Source of the DNA: Gammaproteobacteria bacterium
GTDB lineage: Bacteria; Pseudomonadota; Gammaproteobacteria; UBA9214
Direction of reading: 5' to 3'
Assembly (NCBI GenBank): GCA_030599705.1
Contig: JAUVNM010000011.1
Location: 1 to 15,501, forward strand
Length of the DNA: 15,501 nucleotides
Of the stretch, positions 1-6,477 are shown piece by piece (positions within the stretch are counted from its first letter, which is position 1; each line of letters opens with the position of its first letter). The notes below the pieces were generated by a model. The model was not told the origin of the DNA. It ran no database searches and saw only the letters and a list, made by a program, of their open reading frames with translations. The translations under genes and the position numbers were made by a program.

Positions 1-35
1 ATCAGCAGTCCGTCAGCAGGACCAGCGTAATGATT

Positions 36-93
36 GTAGGACCGGCGCCCTCGCCGGGAATATTCGGAATTCCCCGCGGGGCGCGGGTCCTAC
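36..93. repeat. REP-doublet (REPIN-like) palindromic repeat, copy A
   Basis: The element opens with GTAGGACC (36-43) and closes with its complement GGTCCTAC (86-93). Each arm folds on its own: CCGGCG (42-47) pairs with CGCCGG (52-57) over a 4-base loop, and CCCGC (73-77) pairs with GCGGG (83-87) over a 5-base loop. The two arms are also nearly complementary to each other, so the whole unit can form one long hairpin. The same layout recurs at 11295-11346, and a related family occurs at 2400-2490. It lies just past the 3' end of the minus-strand TraB/GumN gene, a typical place for REP elements. A 5' GTAG next to a hairpin is the mark of REPs handled by RAYT (TnpA-REP) transposases. A GCAGGACC fragment at about 16-23 may be a decayed further copy. 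Confidence 0.8.
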
Positions 94-116
94 CCGACTA
101 CGTACCAGGCATGCCA

Positions 117-1013
117 TCAATAGACCGGCTTCACCGTATACCCGCGCCGGTCAAGCAGGTTTAACAGACCCTGGTCACCGGGCAGGTGCAGTGCACCTAC
201 CGCAACGAAGGCACTGCCTGCTTTCAGGTACGGCTGCATGCGCTCGGCCATGAGCCGGTTACGGTCGATAATCAGGCGCTGTTCAAGATCCCTGGAAACA
301 CCGGGATCACCTTCCTTCATATAGCGCTCATTGAGTGCCAGCATGCCGGCCAGGTCGCGACGCTTGTACAACGCCACGATTTCCGCATTCATCCGGTCAA
401 TCTTGTCCTGGTTGTCGACCGCATCCCTGAGTAACCGGATCTGGTCACTCTCCGGCATCGAATCGAACACACCGAGCTGCTCCTGTATGGTCTCCAGGAC
501 ATGTAGCTTTTTGCCTGCCTCCTGCGCCTGCTGGAATAACAGCAAATCCAGCATCATGCCGGTCTCGGGTGGCGGCATGGACAGGGTCACCGCTGCCGCC
601 CAGGGCTTCATGCGCTCAAGTACGATCTCCGGGATACCCCGGTTTTGTATCGCCTGTGCTGTCTTCTCAAAGAGCGCTGCACCGATCAAATCCGACAAGG
701 TGCGGCCATCCGTCAACAGCATGGCCATACTTGAATAGATCATCGCATCCATATCCATCATTATTTCCAGGATAACCGGGTCAGACCGGTCAAAGGCCTG
801 CTTGACCGGTGGCGCCAGCTGTAACACCCCGGGGTCCTCCGAATGCACCGTGCCAAACAGATAACTGGAGTTCATTCCCGGCTTGCTGATCTCCCACAAC
901 AGCCCGTGATCCCGGCGCGTATCTGCTGCTGACAAAACAGACACACACAGAAATATCGAGCACAGGACAAACCGCAACATTGATAAAACGGAATTGCGCA
1001 CGCTGATCACCAT
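117..1013 (-). CDS. TraB/GumN family protein, probably exported
   Basis: This 298-residue protein matches the TraB/GumN (PF01963) family. The family hallmarks are visible: GTVHS at residues 54-58 after a YLF strand, an acidic segment VILEIMMDMDAM soon after, and GALHLPG at about 273-279 near the C-terminus. Residues 1-30 form a signal peptide: a basic start, a hydrophobic stretch FVLCSIFLCVSVLSA, and a likely signal peptidase I site around SAA-D. The product is therefore probably periplasmic. The fold resembles Tiki-type proteins, for which metal-dependent peptidase activity is known, but the bacterial members have no settled function. The chosen start has AGG five bases upstream; an internal ATG at residue 12 would still leave a signal peptide. 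It is transcribed away from rnt, with about 130 bases between the two starts. Repeat copy A follows its 3' end. Confidence 0.85.
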   Translation of the reverse strand: MVISVRNSVLSMLRFVLCSIFLCVSVLSAADTRRDHGLLWEISKPGMNSSYLFGTVHSEDPGVLQLAPPVKQAFDRSDPVILEIMMDMDAMIYSSMAMLLTDGRTLSDLIGAALFEKTAQAIQNRGIPEIVLERMKPWAAAVTLSMPPPETGMMLDLLLFQQAQEAGKKLHVLETIQEQLGVFDSMPESDQIRLLRDAVDNQDKIDRMNAEIVALYKRRDLAGMLALNERYMKEGDPGVSRDLEQRLIIDRNRLMAERMQPYLKAGSAFVAVGALHLPGDQGLLNLLDRRGYTVKPVY

Positions 1014-1095
1014 TTCAACCTGTTATGTATGGGAGGATTGGCCGGATTAACGGATTTCTACCACGGCACCGGCATAGTTACTACTATCGGCAGCA

Positions 1096-1152
1096 CATCA
1101 GGGATTCTTCACAACACCCTGATGGTTCCGGTATGCTTGACACATGTCAAGC
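1096..1152 (+). promoter_or_regulatory. Hairpin and palindrome in the rnt leader
   Basis: Two inverted repeats lie in the traB-rnt gap. CATCAGGG (1096-1103) pairs with CCCTGATG (1117-1124) as a perfect 8-bp stem with a 13-base loop. Then GCTTGACACATGTCAAGC (1135-1152) is an 8+8 palindrome with a 2-base centre that contains the rnt start codon at 1144. No clear Shine-Dalgarno sequence is seen before that start. In RNA the palindrome would hide the start codon; in DNA it could be an operator half-site pair. No convincing -35/-10 pair was found for either divergent gene. The regulatory role is inference. Confidence 0.35.
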
Positions 1153-1788
1153 ACCAGCACTGCGATTGCAAACAGGTTCCGCGGCTTCCTGCCCGTCGTC
1201 ATTGATGTCGAGACAGCCGGTTTTAACCCGAAAAAGGACGCCCTGCTGGAAATAGCGGCAGTAACATTGACCATTGACGATCACGGCTATCTGCAGCGAC
1301 AGGAAACCATTGCCTGTCATGTAGAACCGTTTCCCGGCGCAAACCTGGAACAGGAGTCACTCGAATTCACCGGAATTGACCCCTATCACCCGTTTCGCAT
1401 GGCAAAGCAGGAACTGGATGCCCTGGAGATGATTTTCAAACCGGTGCGCAGGGCCATCAAGGATGGCGGCTGCAACCGCGCCATCCTGGTGGGGCATAAC
1501 TCTTCTTTCGACCTGTCGTTCCTGAATGCGGCCGTTGAACGTACCGGCATCAAACGCAACCCGTTTCACCCGTTCAGCACCTTTGACACGGTCACGCTGG
1601 CTGGTCTGGCCTATGGCCAGACGGTACTGGCACGGGCGGTCCAGGCAGCCGGATTTGACTGGAACAGCGACAAGGCCCATTCCGCTGTTTATGATACGGA
1701 ACGCACTGCCGACCTTTTCTGTACAATCATTAATCGCTGGCACGAATACAGTGGTGGCTTGAATTCACTGCCTTCCCGGGCTGTCTAG
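1144..1788 (+). CDS. rnt: Ribonuclease T
   Basis: This is a 214-residue DEDDh 3'-5' exoribonuclease, about the length of the E. coli enzyme (215). RNase T acts as a homodimer in the cytoplasm, trimming tRNA 3' ends (end-turnover of the CCA) and maturing 5S and 23S rRNA. The catalytic residues are all present: D21 and E23 in VIDVETAG, D123 in GHNSSFDLSF, H179 and D184 in AHSAVYDTERTADLF. They sit two positions earlier than the E. coli numbering, which supports the start chosen even though no ribosome-binding site stands out. The RNA-contacting NRFRGF near the N-terminus and RNPFHPF at 138-144 are also conserved. The next gene starts 14 bases after its stop, so the two are probably co-transcribed. 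Confidence 0.97.
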   Translation: MSSTSTAIANRFRGFLPVVIDVETAGFNPKKDALLEIAAVTLTIDDHGYLQRQETIACHVEPFPGANLEQESLEFTGIDPYHPFRMAKQELDALEMIFKPVRRAIKDGGCNRAILVGHNSSFDLSFLNAAVERTGIKRNPFHPFSTFDTVTLAGLAYGQTVLARAVQAAGFDWNSDKAHSAVYDTERTADLFCTIINRWHEYSGGLNSLPSRAV

Positions 1789-1802
1789 AAAGGTACCAGA
1801 AC

Positions 1803-2357
1803 ATGACAACATCACCCGATTTAACAGAACAGATCCTGACATCACACTCCGGCCTGATTCATCGGGTCGTCATGCATTGCAACAACCCGGGCTCGGTTCC
1901 CGACATGGAGCAGGTATTGCAGCAGGCCGAGGAGAACGAGTGGGTCCAGCTGGTCGCGTCGATCCGTGACATTATGTCGGGCAATCGTGACGAATCCATG
2001 CTGCTGGGGCTTGACGATGAAGACAAGGTCATTGTCGAGACTATTTTGCGGGGCTTGCAGGACCCGAGCACACTACCCGCACTGGATACCGACTTTGATT
2101 CGGACATGGCCGCCCCGGGTATCGCCGGACTCATTCACGCCTCCCGGAACGGCAATGCACAAGCCCTGCAAATAATCGCCAACATGGCCAAGCAGATGCT
2201 GCAGGCCGGTGGCGACATGGGCATCCTGGCAGGACGCATACGTCCACTCGTGGAAGGCGAGCGGGATGCCGACAAACTTGCAGAAAATATGACCGATAAA
2301 GGCCAGAAACTGATAACGGATATCCTGGAAGAATTGCTGAAACTGGAGGCCAGTTAA
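1803..2357 (+). CDS. Unrecognised small acidic helical protein downstream of rnt
   Basis: I do not recognise this 184-residue protein. It is rich in Asp and Glu, looks mostly helical, and has no signal peptide or membrane segment, so it is probably cytosolic. The N-terminal half contains MEQVLQQAEENEWVQLVASI and an acidic GLDDEDK. A middle stretch of small and acidic residues (about 90-105) is followed by a helical C-terminal half with AGLIHASRNGNAQALQIIANM, which loosely resembles a short helical repeat, and an acidic end DILEELLKLEAS. An AAGG motif lies about 11 bases before the ATG. It follows rnt by 14 bases, which suggests a shared transcript. It faces grxD convergently across repeat copy B. 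No function is assigned. Confidence 0.8.
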   Translation: MTTSPDLTEQILTSHSGLIHRVVMHCNNPGSVPDMEQVLQQAEENEWVQLVASIRDIMSGNRDESMLLGLDDEDKVIVETILRGLQDPSTLPALDTDFDSDMAAPGIAGLIHASRNGNAQALQIIANMAKQMLQAGGDMGILAGRIRPLVEGERDADKLAENMTDKGQKLITDILEELLKLEAS

Positions 2358-2399
2358 TCCCTTGTTGGGTTCAATTCTCCGCGGTTTACGGTGAAAACT

Positions 2400-2490
2400 G
2401 TAGGAGCCAGCTTGCTGGCGAACTGGTAGCGAACCAGTCGCACAGCGGCCAAATTGTGCAGCAGTTATTCGCGGGCAAGCCCGCTCCTAC
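2400..2490. repeat. REP-doublet (REPIN-like) repeat, copy B, Pseudomonas-like type
   Basis: Two small REP hairpins face each other. The left one is GTAGGAG followed by CCAGC-TT-GCTGG-CGAA (from 2400); the right one is TTCG-CGGGC-AA-GCCCG-CTCCTAC (ending at 2490). About 45 bases of unrelated sequence separate them. The GTAGGAGC...GCTTGC...GCGAA consensus is very like the REP families of Pseudomonas species. It differs from copies A and C (GTAGGACC) in its hairpin sequence but keeps the GTAGGA ends and the inverted pairing. It fills the gap between two convergent genes, and its last bases (2487-2489) supply the grxD stop codon on the minus strand. It may also work as a bidirectional transcript end. 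Confidence 0.85.
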
Positions 2491-2834
2491 GACCTGATAC
2501 CCTGTCCGCTTGCAGCGCCCCTGGCAACAGCGTCCTTGACCAGTTTCTGCAGCTCGCCCTTCTCGTAGAGCTCGAGGGTAATATCGCAACCGCCGACCAG
2601 CTCACCGTCGATGTAAACCTGCGGGAAAGTCGGCCAGTTGGCGTAGCGCGGCAGGTTTTGGAACACCTCGGGATCTGCAAGCACATTCACATGGGCAAAC
2701 TCTTCCCCGCAGGCCATCAATGCCTGTGCAGTACGGCTGGAATAGCCACACTGCGGAATCTGCGGGGTACCCTTCATGAAGATGACCACCGGGTTCTCTT
2801 TAACAGCCGCGTCAATGCGTTCCAGAATATCCAT
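2487..2834 (-). CDS. grxD: Monothiol glutaredoxin, Grx4 type
   Basis: This 115-residue protein is the same length as E. coli Grx4. The class binds a [2Fe-2S] cluster between two monomers with glutathione and passes clusters to target proteins, often with BolA partners, in the cytosol. Family landmarks are MKGTP (glutathione contact), the active-site cysteine in QCGYSSR, YANWPTFPQVYIDGELVGG and the GGCDI loop. The active site reads CGYS rather than the usual CGFS; this is a conservative change and the cysteine is kept. GAGGA lies upstream of the start codon. The final codons and the TAG stop run into the edge of repeat copy B, so the tail after about residue 105 may be shaped by that insertion. 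The amidotransferase gene lies 80 bases upstream on the same strand. Confidence 0.96.
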   Translation of the reverse strand: MDILERIDAAVKENPVVIFMKGTPQIPQCGYSSRTAQALMACGEEFAHVNVLADPEVFQNLPRYANWPTFPQVYIDGELVGGCDITLELYEKGELQKLVKDAVARGAASGQGIRS

Positions 2835-2894
2835 TGCCTGCTTCCTCTAAATACGTTTGATTTCAGGATTGACTGAATTTTACCTGCTCCCGCC

Positions 2895-2915
2895 TGCCTT
2901 AATAAAGGCATTTTT
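2895..2915 (+). terminator. Hairpin with T-tract on the plus strand
   Basis: TGCCTT (2895-2900) pairs with AAGGCA (2905-2910) over the loop AATA, followed by TTTTT (2911-2915). This has the form of a small rho-independent terminator on the plus strand. The genes on both sides are on the minus strand, where the hairpin has no T-tract after it. If active, it would stop antisense transcription entering the amidotransferase gene. The last T overlaps that gene's stop codon. Confidence 0.4.
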
Positions 2916-4699
2916 CATGCGGTATTACGATCGACATTGCGTTGCAGCCAGAATTCCAGCAATGCCAGGTGCCACAATTTGTTCCCCAGGATCGGGGTGT
3001 AGTGCTGCTCCGGTTCAGACAGCAATTTCTCGACGTGTTGTCGTCTGAACAGGCCGCGATCCCGGCATTGTTCGGAACACAGGACAGCACGCATGAACTC
3101 CAGAACTTCACCACGGATGAACTTCAGTGCCGGCACCGGGAAATACCCCTTTGGCCGGTCAATAATGATATCCGGCAACAGGTCACGCGCAATCATCTTT
3201 AACACATGCTTGCCACCCGACTTGAGCTTGATCGCCGGGGGTATCCGGATTGCCAGCTCCACGAGCTCCTGGTCAAGAAACGGTACCCGCGCTTCCAGCC
3301 CCCAGGCCATGGTCATATTGTCGACCCGCTTCACCGGGTCATCCACGACCAGGGTGGTCACATCCCAGGCCAGCACGCGATTGAGAAAGTCCGCCGCACC
3401 GGTCCCATGCAACCCGTGTTGCACCCGCGCTGCGGTGTAGTCATGTCCGTGGAAATCCGTGGCAACCGCTGCGCACAATTCTTCGTGTGTACGGTCAAAA
3501 TACCGGGGACCAAACCGCTCGATGTCGCTGCCAGTGGCCGCCTGCATCTGTGAATACCAGAAATACCCGCCGAAAACCTCATCGGCACCTTGCCCGCTCT
3601 GCACCACTTTGACATCCTGCGAGACCTGTTCACCCAGCAGGTAAAATGCCACGGCATCCTGTCCGACCATCGGCTCGGTCATGGCATCAACCGCCTCCGG
3701 CAACCGGGCCAGCACTTCCCGGTTGGGGATCGTGAAGCGCCGGTGGTTGGTGGCATACAACTCGGCGACGAGGTCCGAGTACTCGAATTCCTCGCCCTTT
3801 TCCTCACGCTGGTCTTCAAAGCCGACTGAAAATGTAAACAGCTCACCGCCACCGGCCTCAGCCAGCAACGCAACCAGCAGGCTGGAGTCGAGACCGCCCG
3901 ACAGCAAAATGCCTACCGGCACATCGGCAATGGTCCGGCGCCGCTCGATTGCACGCAGCAGCACCTCGTGTATCGCTTCGATCCACTCCCATTCGCTGTA
4001 CGCAGGAGTGTCCCGGCCCGCATCAAGCTGCCAGTAACGTTGCGTATCGATGCGCCCAGTAACAGTGACCGTCATGGAGTGCGCCGGCGGCAACTTGCGC
4101 AGGCCACGCAACAGCGTGCGCGGGGCCGGTACCACCGCATGCAATGTCAGATGATGATGCAACGCCACCGGGTCAATACCGGTATCGACGTTTCCGGCAG
4201 CCAGCAGGGCCTGGCTGGTAGACGCAAAACGCACACCGCGCGGGGTGACACTGTAATACAACGGCTTGATGCCGAACCGGTCACGCGCAAGAAACAGGGC
4301 CTGCTGTTTCAGGTCCCAGACGGCAAAGGCAAACATCCCGTGCAGGTGACGGGGACAATCCTCACCCCATTCCGCCCAGGCCTTGAGGATAACTTCACTG
4401 TCGCCATCAGAAAAAAAACGGTACCCACGGCCGCGCAGCTGCTCGCGCAGTTCGGGGTAATTATAGATGGTGCCATTGAACACCAGCACCAGGCCGAGTT
4501 CCGTGTCCACCATGGGCTGCCCGGAACGCTCGGACAGGTCAATGATCGACAGTCGCCGGTGTCCCAGCGCTAGCGGACCGTCTGCATAGCTTCCTTCTGC
4601 ATCCGGACCACGCCGCTCCAGGCGCGCGACCATGTCCATGATTGTCCGTGGCTCCGGACGTGTGCCGTCAAAGCGCAGTTCACCGCAAATGCCGCACAT
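2915..4699 (-). CDS. asnO: Asparagine-synthase-like amidotransferase, N-acetylglutaminylglutamine amide (NAGGN) type
   Basis: This 594-residue enzyme has an N-terminal glutaminase domain and a C-terminal ATP-pyrophosphatase synthetase domain. The nucleophile C2 (MCGICGE), GHRRLSIIDLS (46-56), FNGTIYNY (74-81) and DGDSEV (98-103) form the glutaminase site. SGGLDSS (267-273) is the PP-loop and QSGQGADEVFGGY (367-379) is the second ATP-site motif. The phrases HHHLTLHAVVPAPRTLLRG, VDDPVKRVDNMTMAWGLEAR and DRPKGYFPVPALK fit the subfamily that amidates N-acetylglutaminylglutamine to the osmolyte NAGGN better than classical AsnB. That enzyme (AsnO in Sinorhizobium) works with the ligase Ngg, usually next door and often with an M42 peptidase; neither is in this window. 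The hyuB-like stop lies 42 bases upstream, suggesting one transcript. No strong ribosome-binding site is seen. The family is certain; the exact substrate is inferred. Confidence 0.85.
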   Translation of the reverse strand: MCGICGELRFDGTRPEPRTIMDMVARLERRGPDAEGSYADGPLALGHRRLSIIDLSERSGQPMVDTELGLVLVFNGTIYNYPELREQLRGRGYRFFSDGDSEVILKAWAEWGEDCPRHLHGMFAFAVWDLKQQALFLARDRFGIKPLYYSVTPRGVRFASTSQALLAAGNVDTGIDPVALHHHLTLHAVVPAPRTLLRGLRKLPPAHSMTVTVTGRIDTQRYWQLDAGRDTPAYSEWEWIEAIHEVLLRAIERRRTIADVPVGILLSGGLDSSLLVALLAEAGGGELFTFSVGFEDQREEKGEEFEYSDLVAELYATNHRRFTIPNREVLARLPEAVDAMTEPMVGQDAVAFYLLGEQVSQDVKVVQSGQGADEVFGGYFWYSQMQAATGSDIERFGPRYFDRTHEELCAAVATDFHGHDYTAARVQHGLHGTGAADFLNRVLAWDVTTLVVDDPVKRVDNMTMAWGLEARVPFLDQELVELAIRIPPAIKLKSGGKHVLKMIARDLLPDIIIDRPKGYFPVPALKFIRGEVLEFMRAVLCSEQCRDRGLFRRQHVEKLLSEPEQHYTPILGNKLWHLALLEFWLQRNVDRNTA

Positions 4700-4741
4700 A
4701 TCGGTTAATCCGGGGTCGGGGAAACGGGATAATGTCGAACG

Positions 4742-6286
4742 TCAGGGTTGCACACTGCTGCCCCAGCCGCCACCGCCCGGGGTAGTGATACTGAGTCGCT
4801 CACCTGCATCGATTGCAAAACTTGTCTTCGCGGGCAATGTGCCCCCGGATTTCCGGTTTTCACCCGGCGCCCCCGCACCACCCCCGGCGAGTCCCCAGGG
4901 CTGGTGACTGCGTCTTTCCGTCAGCAGGGTCACCGTGGCCGGCTCGAGAAATTCGTACTCGCGCACCAGCCCGTCGCCGCCCCGATGCTGCCCGGCGCCT
5001 CCAGACCCCTTACGCAACTGGTAGCGCAGCAGGCGCAGGGGGAAATTCATTTCCAGCACTTCAACAGGCGTATTCAGTGTATTCGTCATGTGTGACTGGG
5101 TAGCGCTCAGCCCGCGATACCGGCATCCGGCCCCCATACCACCACCGATGGTTTCGTAGTAATCCCAGGACCTGCCGGCATGGCGCGCGCCCATTGCAAT
5201 GTTATTCATCGTGCCCTGGCTGGCAGCAGGTATTCTCTCCGGCAGTGCGCACGCGAGCGCACCCATGACGACATCGACCACCCGGCTGCTGGTTTCGACA
5301 TTACCCGCCGCAACGGCAGCGGGACGGTGTGCATTCAGCAAACAACCGGCCGGTGCAACAATGTTTATGTTCCGGAAACTGCCGGCACAGGCCGGGGTAT
5401 GTACCGGCATGAGGCAACGAAACACATAATACACGCCTGCCGCGGTGACCGGGAGCGGACAATTGATGTTACCCGCTACCTGTCCGGCAGTGCCGCTGAA
5501 ATCCACCTCGATGGTTTCACCGGCAACCCGGATAGCGACCTCGATGCGTATATCCCGGGCACCCACGCCGTCATCATCCATGACATCCACAAAGCGATAA
5601 ACGCCATCCGGGATCTCCTGCAGTGAACGCCGCGCAAGCCGTGCACCATAATCATTGACAGCCGCCAGTCCGGATGCAAATCGTGCTGCACCCAGCTGGC
5701 CTGCCAGGCCGGTGAAACGCTTGATACCGGTGCGGTTGGCACTGACCTGGGCAGCCAGGTCGCCTTCCATTTGCCGCGGATTGGCGGTAGCCGCGACAAT
5801 CCTGTCCCTGGTTGCCGCCACCAATTCACCCCCCTGCAGCAACAACATCGGCGGAATGACCAGGCCCTCCTCATCAAGGGTGCGGGACACCGGCATGGAA
5901 CCCGGGCTGTGTGCGCCGATGTCCGCATGATGGGCCCGGTTGGCAACAAACCCCGCCAGGTCGTCGCCGGCAAACACCGGGGCCACCAGGGTGACATCCG
6001 GCAAATGCGTCCCGCCAAGGTAGGGGTCATTGACGATCAGCATGTCGCCCGCGACCCAGTCCGTCCCGGCGACAAGGTCACGCATGGCATAGGCCATGCT
6101 GCCAAGGTGCACCGGGATATGCGCGGCCTGGGCACACAGTTCACCCCGGGCGTCGAACACGGCACAGGAAAAATCCAGCCGGTCCTTGATGTTGGGTGAA
6201 AAGGCGGCGCGCCGCAGCACCGCCCCCATCTCGTCACAGGCTGCCGCAATCCGGCTGGAAAATACGCTGAGTTCTATGGCATCCAT
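4742..6286 (-). CDS. Hydantoinase B / 5-oxoprolinase family protein
   Basis: This 514-residue protein belongs to the HyuB (PF02538) family. With a HyuA partner, such proteins open cyclic amides (hydantoins or 5-oxoproline) using ATP; HyuB supplies part of the hydrolytic site. Landmarks are DRLDFSCAVFD, QAAHIPVHLGSM, NDPYLGGTHLPDVTLVAPVF at about 110-130, FSGTAGQVAGNINCP, and the terminal TPGGGGWG. The length is near normal for the family, so it looks intact. The ATG at 6286 is chosen because AAGGAAG lies about five bases upstream and MDAIELSVFSSR matches the usual family start; an upstream ATG at 6367 would add 27 residues lacking family similarity. No HyuA gene is in the window. It leads a likely operon with the amidotransferase and perhaps grxD, and is divergent from the PuuD-like gene. 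The substrate is unknown. Confidence 0.88.
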   Translation of the reverse strand: MDAIELSVFSSRIAAACDEMGAVLRRAAFSPNIKDRLDFSCAVFDARGELCAQAAHIPVHLGSMAYAMRDLVAGTDWVAGDMLIVNDPYLGGTHLPDVTLVAPVFAGDDLAGFVANRAHHADIGAHSPGSMPVSRTLDEEGLVIPPMLLLQGGELVAATRDRIVAATANPRQMEGDLAAQVSANRTGIKRFTGLAGQLGAARFASGLAAVNDYGARLARRSLQEIPDGVYRFVDVMDDDGVGARDIRIEVAIRVAGETIEVDFSGTAGQVAGNINCPLPVTAAGVYYVFRCLMPVHTPACAGSFRNINIVAPAGCLLNAHRPAAVAAGNVETSSRVVDVVMGALACALPERIPAASQGTMNNIAMGARHAGRSWDYYETIGGGMGAGCRYRGLSATQSHMTNTLNTPVEVLEMNFPLRLLRYQLRKGSGGAGQHRGGDGLVREYEFLEPATVTLLTERRSHQPWGLAGGGAGAPGENRKSGGTLPAKTSFAIDAGERLSITTPGGGGWGSSVQP

Positions 6287-6336
6287 CTCGCTTCCTTGGC
6301 TTGCGCGCCCCGACAGAGCATGGCCTGAACGTTGTA

Positions 6337-6404
6337 AGTATATGCTTTTTTTGCAGAAAATCGCCATTCAGCATATTGCATTATGGGGTGCTCTGCCTTA
6401 TGCT
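6337..6404. promoter_or_regulatory. Divergent promoter region with three evenly spaced hexamers
   Basis: The 191-base gap between the two divergent starts contains TATGCT at 6341-6346, its complement AGCATA at 6370-6375, and TATGCT again at 6399-6404, exactly 29 bases apart each time. A candidate minus-strand -10 (TATACT, 6342-6337) for hyuB overlaps the first site, with a weak -35 TGGCGA 18 bases upstream. A candidate plus-strand promoter for the PuuD gene is TTGCAT (6376-6381), 17 bases, then TATGCT (6399-6404), so the third site would be its -10. The alignment of repeats with both promoters suggests a shared operator, but the promoter matches are modest and this is inference. Confidence 0.35.
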
Positions 6405-6477
6405 CCCATTCCCGACCAATTTAGTCACCTATTTCATTTACCCGTATTCACATAGTGGCAAAGAGGAGCCCCACACC

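Noticed and set aside
1025..1255. 76-codon plus-strand frame before rnt
   Set aside because: It overlaps the rnt start in another frame and has no plausible start signal or family.
2454..2876. Plus-strand 140-codon frame opposite grxD
   Set aside because: It begins inside repeat copy B and is antisense to a clear glutaredoxin.
3968..4573. Plus-strand 201-codon frame opposite the amidotransferase
   Set aside because: The amidotransferase is unambiguous in the other strand; the frame shows no motif and no ribosome-binding site.
6301..6477. 59-residue N-terminal extension of the PuuD-like protein
   Set aside because: It would run through the divergent control region; the start at 6478 has a strong ribosome-binding site and leads straight to the first membrane helix.
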